DNA of 14,871 nucleotides from Chitinophagaceae bacterium (GTDB lineage: Bacteria > Bacteroidota > Bacteroidia > Chitinophagales > Chitinophagaceae). Under the pieces are notes generated by a model. It saw only the letters and a list, made by a program, of their open reading frames with translations. It was not told where the DNA came from and made no database searches. Location of the stretch: contig DOMR01000205.1 in NCBI GenBank assembly GCA_003509845.1, positions 1 through 14,871 on the forward strand, given 5' to 3'. A program made the translations under genes and the position numbers. Of the stretch, positions 1 through 7,379 are shown piece after piece (the stretch's first letter is position 1; each line of letters starts with the position of its first letter).

Positions 1-516
1 TTTTTTAATTGCTTGATGATAATTGGCTTTTGCACCTCCCACAGTTGTACCAGTGATACTTGCAATTTTTTCATAATTCAACTCCTCAAAATAACGTAAC
101 ATAAACACAAATTGCTGTTTTTCAGGTAGTTGCTTAACGCCTTGGTCTAGTTTTATTTGAATTTCACTGCTTTTGGGAGCATCCGAATGACTAGGCGTAT
201 TTTCGTAGTTTAATATATCAGTCGAACTTGTATTGGAACCCTGTCTTTTTTGTTTTGCAATAAAATTAAGGGTTTCATTATAAGCAATGCGGAATAGCCA
301 AGTACTAAACTCACTTTCCATCTTAAACCCATCTAACTTATTCCATATTTTGATCCAGACCATTTGCGCAATATCATCAGCATCATCATGATCATTGACC
401 ATTCGTTTTATTTGATGGTACACTTTTGCCTGGTGTTTTTTCACCAATTGCGTAAAAGTTTGTTCCCTTTGAATTGACTTTTGAAATTGTAAAATTAATT
501 CTTGATCTGATTGCAT
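1..516 (-). CDS. ECF-type RNA polymerase sigma factor (sigma-70 family), 3' end cut by window edge
   Basis: The frame is open from an ATG at 516 to base 1, giving 172 residues with no stop, so the C-terminus lies outside the window. Region 2 spans about residues 20-90, with the acidic stretch DHDDADDIAQ (42-51), VWIKIW (53-58) and STWLFRIAYN (71-80). These match the core-binding and -10 recognition helices of ECF sigma factors. A polar linker (about 91-116) leads to region 4 (about 117-172), with LPEKQQFVFMLRYFEEL followed by a helix-turn-helix (YEKIASITG, then TVGGAKANYHQAIKK). Only the last turns are probably missing. The protein should direct RNA polymerase to a specific promoter set. It lies 46 bases downstream of the DUF1501 gene on the same strand with no terminator visible between them, so co-transcription is likely. 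Any anti-sigma gene would lie beyond base 1. Family assignment is firm; the regulon is unknown. Confidence 0.93.
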   Translation of the reverse strand, partial: MQSDQELILQFQKSIQREQTFTQLVKKHQAKVYHQIKRMVNDHDDADDIAQMVWIKIWNKLDGFKMESEFSTWLFRIAYNETLNFIAKQKRQGSNTSSTDILNYENTPSHSDAPKSSEIQIKLDQGVKQLPEKQQFVFMLRYFEELNYEKIASITGTTVGGAKANYHQAIKK

Positions 517-562
517 GGTTAGCGTAAAATTAAGCAAACAATTCAATCATAAGTTTAATTCA

Positions 563-2134
563 CTACATCTTTATGATAGTTTTGACATATTGATTTATGC
601 CATTTTGAAGTCTCAGATAGTAAACGCCCGCAGGTAAGTTGCTACCAAATAAGGTTACACTATTCATGCCCGCATAAGGGTAACTTGTATCTACTAATAT
701 TTTAATTACAGATCCTGATGTATCTAACAATTGCACTAAAGTAGCGCCTCCTGCGGTTTTGAATTCAATTCTAGTTTGAGTGCTAAATGGATTTGGATAG
801 TTGCTAATCATTGTGTTACCTGCAAAAGTTGAATTCTCCATAGCTACACCACAAACACTTGCATTGATCAATGGTAAAGCTGGATACTTCTTTAACATGA
901 TTTCCATATTGTCAGTTTCATTCACGCAAAACCAATTTGTAAGAATTGAATTATAAATGCTTCTGAAATCTGTTTGATAAGGTATGTTATCATTTACGGT
1001 CGCGTTTAAAGGCAAATCTGGATTTTTTCCAAATACGCCACCGCGAACATTTTTTCCAAAAAGGAACAATGGTGCGGCTGCCCCATGATCTGTTCCGCCA
1101 CTTGCATTTGATTTGGTACGTCGACCAAATTCAGAATAAGTCATTCCAATGACTCTGTCATCAATTTCAAGACCTTTAATATCGTTTTGAAATGCATTTA
1201 CTGCTTCAGAAACTGCATTTAGTAAAGTAGCATGCGGCCCAATGGTAGTATCAATGGAATTGGTTTGACCTGCATGTGTATCAAAACCGCCATAATTTAC
1301 CATATAAACTTTAGTCTTTAACCCGCCTTTAATTAAACGCGCAACAATTTTTAATTGTGACGCTAATGAATTATTAGGGTAGGTAACTTGTTGCTTAATA
1401 CTATCCGAAGCAGCTTTGATACGAATGGCATATTTATTGGTTTGTTTTGCAATGCGTCTTACAAAACTTAATTCATAACCACCATTGGTATTAGGTACCA
1501 CGTCATCAATGTTATCAATTAAATTATAATAGGAAGCTGGGTCAGAAATACTCACCCCCATATTCACTACTGGCCCTTGACAGGTAAGTGAGGTTATAGA
1601 GCCAATTTGTATCGCTAATGGATCAGGATTTTGATCACTAGGGTAAGCCTCAGGATAATTAGGGTATTGGTTATCTAAATATCTGCCCGCCCAACCAGTA
1701 TTCAAATATTGCGTGCTATCTGACCCACTCATCCAAATGTCGGTGGCCCTAAAATGAGAGAAGCTAGGTTGCGGGTATCCCACCGCTTGAACAATATTTA
1801 ATTTTCCCTCGTTATATAAATTTTGGAAGGCGGTCATGGCTGGATTTAATCCAGTTGCGTTGTTGCCAGTTAATGATAAAATCTTTTTTTCAGGAATGGC
1901 AATATTCGTTCGCGCATTATAGTATTTACTATAATCTCCTACAGGAATAACAGTATTTAATCCGTCATTACCACCACTCAATTGTATAATCACTAATACG
2001 CGATCATTGTTTACATTAGCCAATAAATCGGGTTGTATAATAGGATGTTGTGTAAGAATATGTATTGGATTGCCCCCAATGACAGTAGGCGCCATTAGCG
2101 CAACACTATTTCTTATAAAATTGCGTCTTTTCAT
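563..2134 (-). CDS. DUF1501 family protein with twin-arginine-like signal and T9SS C-terminal sorting domain
   Basis: The product has 523 residues. The N-terminus KRRNFIRNS (2-10) followed by a short hydrophobic run resembles a twin-arginine (Tat) signal. The DUF1501 core follows, with GGND (54-57), GGFDTH (282-287), SEFGRR (334-339) and GTDHG (347-351). DUF1501 is related to the alkaline phosphatase/sulfatase fold, but no enzymatic activity can be assigned from sequence alone. Residues about 444-523, starting SNYPNPFS and ending in a strand-rich stretch with LPAGVYYLRLQNG and a basic tail, form a type A T9SS sorting domain, so the mature protein is probably released or anchored at the cell surface. 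The ATG at 2134 directly abuts the DUF1800 stop codon, so translation is probably coupled. Tat and T9SS signals in one protein are unusual because characterised T9SS cargo mostly uses Sec. Confidence 0.93.
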   Translation of the reverse strand: MKRRNFIRNSVALMAPTVIGGNPIHILTQHPIIQPDLLANVNNDRVLVIIQLSGGNDGLNTVIPVGDYSKYYNARTNIAIPEKKILSLTGNNATGLNPAMTAFQNLYNEGKLNIVQAVGYPQPSFSHFRATDIWMSGSDSTQYLNTGWAGRYLDNQYPNYPEAYPSDQNPDPLAIQIGSITSLTCQGPVVNMGVSISDPASYYNLIDNIDDVVPNTNGGYELSFVRRIAKQTNKYAIRIKAASDSIKQQVTYPNNSLASQLKIVARLIKGGLKTKVYMVNYGGFDTHAGQTNSIDTTIGPHATLLNAVSEAVNAFQNDIKGLEIDDRVIGMTYSEFGRRTKSNASGGTDHGAAAPLFLFGKNVRGGVFGKNPDLPLNATVNDNIPYQTDFRSIYNSILTNWFCVNETDNMEIMLKKYPALPLINASVCGVAMENSTFAGNTMISNYPNPFSTQTRIEFKTAGGATLVQLLDTSGSVIKILVDTSYPYAGMNSVTLFGSNLPAGVYYLRLQNGINQYVKTIIKM

Positions 2135-3781
2135 TTATTGCAATTGGTATTCGGGCAGGTTCATAATATATTTTAATAGGGCCTTGAGTCGCACATTCAC
2201 AATATTAAAATTGATCGTAGTAGCGCTTGCTTGATAAGCATTCCAAGCATCTGTCCAGTAATGGTCGCTCAGTTGACCACTTAATAAAATTTGCTTTTTA
2301 AGATTTGCTTTTAAGTTTGCGGAAACATCTGTTGAAACTAAGTTTGCGAATAATGCATCCATTAAAATATTGGGATCGCTAGGAGTTGCGCAAATATTTT
2401 TTGCAAAAGCGATGGTGTCAATAACTGCTTTTTTCCCATTTCTGGTATAGCCTGATTCCACCATTAAGTCGGTAAATTTATTTCGCTTGGGTAAGGTATC
2501 TGCGTTAATCCATAATTCATAAAATTCAGGCACTTGATAATAGGCAGGCCAGCCAGCTACATTTGGCGGATCCGATGGATTTTGTCCTAGGTTAATCATT
2601 TGACTTACCATATTATTATATAGAGAGTAGGAATCTGCATAATCGGTAACCATATTGGGGAAAGTGACATTGTATTCTCGCAAACAACCTACTACATGCT
2701 CAATGGGGCTTTTAATTTGACAGCCAATATATAAGGGATCATAAAAATGTTCGCTTTGAAAAAGCTTTTCTAAAACAGGTTTGATTTCAAAATTATTCTT
2801 TATAAAAATATCTGCAAGAGGTGTAATAATATTTTTTTCAATTTTATCATCAATATGATAGTAAACAAAAAACTGATAAATTCTTCTGCAAATAAATTTA
2901 GCCACTTCAGGCTTTTCAAAAATCATACTAATTAAATCGTCTGTTTCATTTGCGCCTGCTGCAGCTGTTCTGCCGGTTATTACTTTATTATTATAATAAG
3001 ATGAGAATTGCTTATTGGTACTGTCGTGTTTTGTCGAATCAAAATAAACATTAAAAGCACTGTTAATGCGCCATCCAGTCAATACCTTTGCAGCTGCTTT
3101 AACATCAGCTTCTGTATATTTAACATCAGCATGTTTACCTAAAGTAAATAATTCTTGTAATTCTCTTGCGTAGTTTTCGTCAGGCGCAGTATTGGTATTT
3201 AAATAACCATTTAAATATCGCAGCATTCCTGCATCGATGGTTATTAATTTGATAAGTTGTTTAAAATTACCCAAACAATTTTTCCGAAGGGTGTCGTGAT
3301 GATTAAAAACATAATTTCCATAGGAAACAATATCGGCTTCAATACTAAAATGATTCGCCCAAAAAAGGCAAAGTTTTTCGGTGATATTTTTTTCTTGATT
3401 CACCATGGATCCTACCTGCCATTTTTTAAAAGTGGAACGGCGATAGCTATTTAAAGTTCCATCGGCAGTAATATTGTTAATCCAGGTTGTGCCCAAAGGA
3501 ACCATTGGGTCAATTACGGTTGCTGTGTTATAATCATTGAGTGGTGGACTCGGGTAATTAACATTAGGAGACAACAGCTCACTGACTGATTTTGCCATCC
3601 CTTTATTCAAGAAATAGTCTATTTCATTTGATTTTGCACCAAAAAGTACCCTTTTCAATAAGTGTTTGGTGGTCACCTTAGTCCATGCCCCTTGATATGG
3701 GGTCAATCCTAAATTACTTGAAATGGGGGTTGAAGGCATAATTGAATTAATATTCTCATTCAATTTACAAGTTTTCACCAT
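2135..3781 (-). CDS. DUF1800 family protein
   Basis: With the ATG start at 3781 the product has 548 residues. A slightly longer frame could begin at a TTG at 3790, but ATG is the better choice. DUF1800 hallmarks are present: FWANHF (140-145), the signature ENYARELQELFTLG (202-215), AAKVLTGW (230-237), a helical block around VAKFICRRIYQFF (293-305) and PPNVAGWP (405-412). The family's biochemical role is unknown; it is typically encoded beside DUF1501. No hydrophobic signal peptide is visible, since the first 30 residues are polar (MVKTCKLNEN onward), and there is no T9SS domain at the end (KYIMNLPEYQLQ). The TAA stop is followed immediately by the DUF1501 ATG, which suggests the two products are made in fixed ratio and act together. 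DUF1800 is first in this minus-strand group, so the promoter should lie in 3782-3918, but no convincing TAnnTTTG box was found on that strand. Confidence 0.93.
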   Translation of the reverse strand: MVKTCKLNENINSIMPSTPISSNLGLTPYQGAWTKVTTKHLLKRVLFGAKSNEIDYFLNKGMAKSVSELLSPNVNYPSPPLNDYNTATVIDPMVPLGTTWINNITADGTLNSYRRSTFKKWQVGSMVNQEKNITEKLCLFWANHFSIEADIVSYGNYVFNHHDTLRKNCLGNFKQLIKLITIDAGMLRYLNGYLNTNTAPDENYARELQELFTLGKHADVKYTEADVKAAAKVLTGWRINSAFNVYFDSTKHDSTNKQFSSYYNNKVITGRTAAAGANETDDLISMIFEKPEVAKFICRRIYQFFVYYHIDDKIEKNIITPLADIFIKNNFEIKPVLEKLFQSEHFYDPLYIGCQIKSPIEHVVGCLREYNVTFPNMVTDYADSYSLYNNMVSQMINLGQNPSDPPNVAGWPAYYQVPEFYELWINADTLPKRNKFTDLMVESGYTRNGKKAVIDTIAFAKNICATPSDPNILMDALFANLVSTDVSANLKANLKKQILLSGQLSDHYWTDAWNAYQASATTINFNIVNVRLKALLKYIMNLPEYQLQ

Positions 3782-3918
3782 TTTACACAAGAAAATGCAA
3801 ACTATTTTCTAAAATCTAACTGGAAATTTGACTAATCTCTAATAGTAGTTATCATAAAAATGGGTTTAAATTCATTTGATATTACCTTTATGCATAATTT
3901 AAATTAAATTTTTTTAAT
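3782..3918. other. Divergent intergenic region between DUF1800 and the M28 peptidase
   Basis: This 137-base AT-rich gap separates two divergently transcribed genes, so promoters for both should lie here. On the plus strand, TACCTTTA at 3883-3890 differs from the Bacteroidota -7 consensus TAnnTTTG only in the last base and lies 28 bases before the M28 ATG; no clear -33 TTTG sits at the usual distance. On the minus strand, TAGATTTT and ATAGTTTG partly resemble the box but neither fits it fully. No hairpin terminator, tRNA or small gene was recognised. Confidence 0.5.
3883..3890 (+). promoter_or_regulatory. Possible -7 element (TACCTTTA) for the M28 peptidase gene
   Basis: Seven of the eight positions, including the two free ones, agree with the Bacteroidota TAnnTTTG box. 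The position would give a 5' leader of roughly 20 bases. The upstream -33 element is not recognisable, so this is weak. Confidence 0.3.
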
Positions 3919-5214
3919 ATGTTTAAGAAGCCGCTCATTGTAACCTTTTGCTTAGTGTGTGTAACCACTTTTGTACACAGTCAGAAAGCAGCACAATTTA
4001 TTAATGAATCTGAAACCGAGCGTATCGAAAAGTATTTGTCTTCAGATGAATTAGCGGGAAGACAAATTTATACTCCGGGTATTGAAATGGCTGCAAAATT
4101 TATTGCCAATGAGTTTAAACAAAATGGACTCGCCACTTTTAAAAATAGTGATAACCATTTGCAAAGCTTTTCAAGAATTAGCACAAAATTTATTTCTGCA
4201 GTAGGAAATTTTGATGGTAATAATATAGACACAAAAAATATTATCGCTATTACCTCCGAAGCCAATTTAGATATTAATGAAAAAAGCGGCTATGAGGTTG
4301 TAAAAATAGCGAAGGAAGATAATTTATTTTTAACGGTTAGAAAGTATATGACTAACAATAAAAATTATTTAATATTAGTGGATGAAGCTTTGGGGGCAAA
4401 TTTTGGAAGATTGGTGCAATTTAAATCAGGATTAAGTGAGCAACAAAAATCAGTTTTTATTGTTTTAACAAATCAAACACCCACACAATATAAATTACAA
4501 GCAACGCATAAAGTTGATAAATTATCACTTTCAAATGTAGTGGGTATCATTCCTGGTAAATCATTACCGAATGAATATGTAATTTTTTCAGGACACTATG
4601 ATCACTTAGGCGTGAATGGAAAAAGAGCAGTCAATGGCGATTCTATTTATAATGGTGCAAACGATGATGCTGCAGGTACCACTGCAATGATTATGTTATC
4701 AAAATATTTTTCAGTATTAGCTAATAATGAGCGCACATTAGTGTTTGCAGCGTTTACAGCTGAAGAGTCAGGTGGGTTTGGTGCACAATATTTTTCAAAA
4801 CAATTTGATCCACTGCAAGTAAAGGCAATGTTTAATATTGAAATGATTGGAACCGAAAGTAAGTGGGGAAAAAATAGCGCGTACATCACTGGGTATGAAA
4901 AAACAGATATGGGTGCAATACTTCAAAAGAATTTAGCAGGAACCGATTTTCAATTTTATCCAGACCCGTATACGGATCAAAATTTATTCTACAGATCAGA
5001 TAATGCAACATTGGCAAGACTAGGTGTGCCAGCACATACCATCAGCACATCCAAAATGGATAACGAACCCAACTATCATAAACCAAGTGATGAATTTTCA
5101 ACTTTAGATATTGCAAATATGACGCAAATTATCAAAGCCATTGCCAAGAGTGCACAATCTATTATTGCAGGAAAGGATACACCAACAAGAGTTGATACAA
5201 CACAATTAAAATAA
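3919..5214 (+). CDS. Exported M28 family zinc metallopeptidase (aminopeptidase-like)
   Basis: The product has 431 residues. An N-terminal signal peptide (basic KK, hydrophobic to about residue 19, probable cleavage near HSQ 20-22) points to periplasmic or extracellular action. The M28 catalytic domain occupies about residues 204-415. Likely zinc and catalytic residues are H226 and D228 in GHYDHLG, the Asp pair D249/D250 in GANDDAAG, the Glu pair E282/E283 in AEESGGFGA, E308 in FNIEMIG, and H387 in NYHKPSDE. The usual family residue at the E308 position is Asp, so this is a conservative change. The enzyme should hydrolyse peptides, typically releasing N-terminal amino acids, with two zinc ions; the exact substrate is unknown. 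Residues about 30-200 hold the N-terminal part usual in these exported M28 proteins. A serine hydrolase gene follows 39 bases downstream on the same strand. Confidence 0.93.
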   Translation: MFKKPLIVTFCLVCVTTFVHSQKAAQFINESETERIEKYLSSDELAGRQIYTPGIEMAAKFIANEFKQNGLATFKNSDNHLQSFSRISTKFISAVGNFDGNNIDTKNIIAITSEANLDINEKSGYEVVKIAKEDNLFLTVRKYMTNNKNYLILVDEALGANFGRLVQFKSGLSEQQKSVFIVLTNQTPTQYKLQATHKVDKLSLSNVVGIIPGKSLPNEYVIFSGHYDHLGVNGKRAVNGDSIYNGANDDAAGTTAMIMLSKYFSVLANNERTLVFAAFTAEESGGFGAQYFSKQFDPLQVKAMFNIEMIGTESKWGKNSAYITGYEKTDMGAILQKNLAGTDFQFYPDPYTDQNLFYRSDNATLARLGVPAHTISTSKMDNEPNYHKPSDEFSTLDIANMTQIIKAIAKSAQSIIAGKDTPTRVDTTQLK

Positions 5215-5241
5215 TTTGACTCATTAAATTTGTAGGCCCAA

Positions 5242-5249
5242 TATATTTG
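5242..5249 (+). promoter_or_regulatory. TAnnTTTG box (TATATTTG) immediately before the serine hydrolase start
   Basis: TATATTTG matches the Bacteroidota -7 consensus exactly. It ends only four bases before the ATG at 5254, so if used, transcription would begin at or next to the start codon. A TTTG at 5215-5218 could be the -33 element, but its 23-base spacing is long. The gene could also simply be read through from the M28 gene upstream. Confidence 0.4.
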
Positions 5250-5253
5250 AAAC

Positions 5254-6483
5254 ATGAAAGCATTTAAAAAAGGAATTAAATTATTTGTCATTTTTATTTT
5301 AACCGTTATTTTTTCTTATGCACAGGAGCCCGCTTATTTTCCAGCAGCAAATCATTGGGAAAGAAAAACACCTGCCTTTTTTAAAATTGATTCTAATAAA
5401 ATAAAGGAGGCTATTCAATTCTCAACACAACATGAGTCTAAGTATCCTAGGAATGCCAGAATTACCCAAGCCATGCAATATGCGAAAGAGCCATTTGGCG
5501 ACCCAGTGGGGCCTATGATTGATCGAGGCGGGTTGAGCGGATTAATTATTTATAAGGGATATATCATTGCAGAGTGGGGGGATCCTACTATAGTTGAAAC
5601 CTGTAATAGTGTTACTAAAAGTTGGGTATCTAGTATTGTTGGACTTGCCCTTGATAAGGGGTTAATTTCATCCTTAAATGATAAGGTCAACAACTATATG
5701 CCACCGATTCAACCTTATTCAGCTTTGATGTATACCAATAAAAATTCAATTGCAGCTAAAGATTTTATTTATCCTTTTGCTTCAGAACATAATAAAAAAA
5801 TTAGTTGGGATAATTTACTTCGACAAACCAGTGATTGGGAGGGGGAATTATGGGGTAAGCCAGATTGGGCTGATCGACCTACAGAGAATTCTGCGAAATG
5901 GTTAACACGAAAAAGAAATGAGCCAGGCACTAGTTATAAATATAATGACACCCGCGTTAATGCATTGGCACTTGCCATGACTGCGGTTTGGCATAAACCA
6001 CTACCTGAAGTACTTAGAGAAAATATCATGCAACCTATTGGCGCAAGTAATACTTGGACATGGGCTGGGTATGAAACTTCTTGGATAGCATTAGATGGCA
6101 AACCAGTTCAGTCGGTTAGTGGCGGTGGTCACTTCGGCGGAGGCATGTTTATAAACGCTTATGATATGGCAAGATTTGGATTACTGACCTTACATAAGGG
6201 CAATTGGCAAGGCAAACAATTATTGTCTGCAAGCTGGTTTAAAAAAGCGACCACACCCACATCAGTAAATCCAGAATATGGATTCATGAATTATTTTTTA
6301 AATACGGATAAAAAATTATATCCATCAGCACCTGCTTCTGCCTATGCGCATTTGGGTAATGGAACTAATATGATTTATGTGGATGAAGCGAATGAATTAG
6401 TGGTGGTGGTAAGATGGATTGAGGGTAATTCGATTGATGAATTCTTAAAAAAGTTATTAGCCGCATTGCCCGCTAAAAAATAA
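5254..6483 (+). CDS. Exported serine hydrolase, beta-lactamase/class C penicillin-binding-protein-like fold
   Basis: The product has 409 residues. A signal peptide is clear: basic KAFKKGIK, then a hydrophobic run to about residue 21, with cleavage probably after SYA or AQ (22-24). The catalytic S-x-x-K motif is S119-V-T-K122, and the helix after it (WVSSIVGLALDKGLI) is typical of the family. The second motif, usually Y-x-N, appears as Y230-N-D232 in YKYNDTRVNALAL. The third, equivalent to KTG, is H366-L-G368 in AHLGNG. A glycine-rich segment SGGGHFGGGMF (289-299) lies between them. The enzyme probably acts as an esterase, amidase or DD-peptidase-like hydrolase outside the cytoplasm; a true beta-lactamase role is not supported by anything specific. 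It lies 39 bases after the M28 peptidase gene and may be co-transcribed with it. Family call is firm, substrate unknown. Confidence 0.92.
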   Translation: MKAFKKGIKLFVIFILTVIFSYAQEPAYFPAANHWERKTPAFFKIDSNKIKEAIQFSTQHESKYPRNARITQAMQYAKEPFGDPVGPMIDRGGLSGLIIYKGYIIAEWGDPTIVETCNSVTKSWVSSIVGLALDKGLISSLNDKVNNYMPPIQPYSALMYTNKNSIAAKDFIYPFASEHNKKISWDNLLRQTSDWEGELWGKPDWADRPTENSAKWLTRKRNEPGTSYKYNDTRVNALALAMTAVWHKPLPEVLRENIMQPIGASNTWTWAGYETSWIALDGKPVQSVSGGGHFGGGMFINAYDMARFGLLTLHKGNWQGKQLLSASWFKKATTPTSVNPEYGFMNYFLNTDKKLYPSAPASAYAHLGNGTNMIYVDEANELVVVVRWIEGNSIDEFLKKLLAALPAKK

Positions 6484-6503
6484 ATTACTTGTAAATATAT
6501 AAA

Positions 6504-6578
6504 ATGAGTTTACCTATTATTTTTGGCATCATTGCCATCATCATCATTATTATCAGACGCAATCGCAATAGAGATTAG
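6504..6578 (+). CDS. Possible 24-residue single-pass membrane microprotein
   Basis: A short frame runs from an ATG at 6504 to a TAG at 6576-6578. It starts MSLPIIFGI, continues through an almost pure isoleucine stretch to about residue 17, and ends with the basic tail RRNRNRD. This is the shape of a tiny single-span membrane protein with a positive cytoplasmic tail. It fills nearly all of the gap between two convergent genes: 20 bases after the serine hydrolase stop and four bases before the end of the phosphodiesterase gene. The isoleucines come from ATC/ATT triplets, so a low-complexity DNA tract read by chance is a real alternative. No promoter of its own is visible; it would be read from the serine hydrolase transcript. 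Confidence 0.35.
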   Translation: MSLPIIFGIIAIIIIIIRRNRNRD

Positions 6579-6582
6579 GCGT

Positions 6583-7353
6583 TTATTTTTTTGAAACCAG
6601 TGCCGAAAATTGTGCAGGCACATTCGTCGTGATATATTCCACGCCTTGTGCGATTAGTTTATTTAAGTCTTCTACTTGATTTACAGTCCAACTTCCAAGT
6701 AATAAATTATTTTGTTTTGCGGCCGCACTTATTTGCGGGTCACTAATAAAATTACTGAAATGAAAATTGATCCCATTAAATTTTTCGTTTACAATTTCAT
6801 TAATTGTTTTATTATTTTCCAAATAAAGTACAATTGCATTCGGTTGTAATCTTTTGATGGTTTTAACTACCTCAAATCCAAAACTGATATAAATTATTTT
6901 TTCCGAAATGCCCAATTTTTCAGCAAGGGCAAGGGTTTCTATCGTTGTTTTTTGTGAAATATCGGCGCCTGTTAATGCCTCTTTAATTTCGCAAATGAGT
7001 AAGGTAGGCGGGTTGTTGCGCGTTCCAGTAGTAAAATAATTTTCAAGCGTGGGCAAATTTTCGCCATTACTTAATTTCTTTTTATTTAAATCTGCGTAAT
7101 TCTGAAGTTCGATTGTATCGCCATAATAAACAGGATCATGATTCACTACTAATATACCATCCTTGGTGCGACGAACATCAAATTCGCTACCGTAACATTT
7201 TAGTTCAATTGCTTTTTGCAAGGAGGCAATAGAATTCTCGGGCAATGCAAATTCTTTCCACGCACCTCTATGCGCAATAATTTGAGTTTGTTTTTGCGAC
7301 ATAGCGGATTGTATTGAAATTAAAAAAATAGCGATGATATAAAGTGACTTCAT
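6583..7353 (-). CDS. Exported glycerophosphodiester phosphodiesterase family protein (GDPD)
   Basis: The product has 256 residues, the usual size for a single GDPD domain. A signal peptide (MKSLYIIAIFLISIQSAMSQ) ends near residue 20, so it should act in the periplasm or outside. Catalytic motifs are H28-R-G30 in IIAHRGAW, E57-x-D59 in GSEFDVRRTKDG, H72 in NHDP and E122 in CEIKEAL; these are the metal-binding and acid/base residues of the TIM-barrel fold. Near the C-terminus, LLGSWTVN (217-224) and YITTNVP (240-246) are typical closing strands. The enzyme should hydrolyse glycerophosphodiesters, from deacylated phospholipids, to glycerol-3-phosphate and an alcohol; the alcohol preference is unknown. 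It is the last gene of a probable three-gene minus-strand operon, 26 bases after the asparaginase-like gene. Confidence 0.92.
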   Translation of the reverse strand: MKSLYIIAIFLISIQSAMSQKQTQIIAHRGAWKEFALPENSIASLQKAIELKCYGSEFDVRRTKDGILVVNHDPVYYGDTIELQNYADLNKKKLSNGENLPTLENYFTTGTRNNPPTLLICEIKEALTGADISQKTTIETLALAEKLGISEKIIYISFGFEVVKTIKRLQPNAIVLYLENNKTINEIVNEKFNGINFHFSNFISDPQISAAAKQNNLLLGSWTVNQVEDLNKLIAQGVEYITTNVPAQFSALVSKK

Positions 7354-7379
7354 AAAAATTGATTTAAAGTAGATGATAA

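Noticed and set aside
2007..2234. Plus-strand frame across the DUF1800/DUF1501 junction
   Set aside because: It is antisense to two well supported genes, and its apparent hydrophobicity is expected from the reverse strand of AT-rich coding DNA.
3782..3790. Longer DUF1800 reading frame starting at TTG (3790)
   Set aside because: An in-frame ATG lies nine bases downstream at 3781, and the extra three residues add no signal peptide or conserved sequence.
5254..6483. Calling the serine hydrolase a beta-lactamase resistance gene
   Set aside because: The shared fold and S-x-x-K motif are common to many esterases and peptidases; nothing specific points to beta-lactam hydrolysis.
6491..6513. Possible terminator hairpin after the serine hydrolase (GTAAA ... 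TTTAC)
   Set aside because: The stem is only five AT-rich pairs with no following T-run, too weak to call.
6523..6554. ATC/ATT triplet tract as a microsatellite or repeat array
   Set aside because: It is short and irregular, and is better described as part of the small open frame or as local low complexity.
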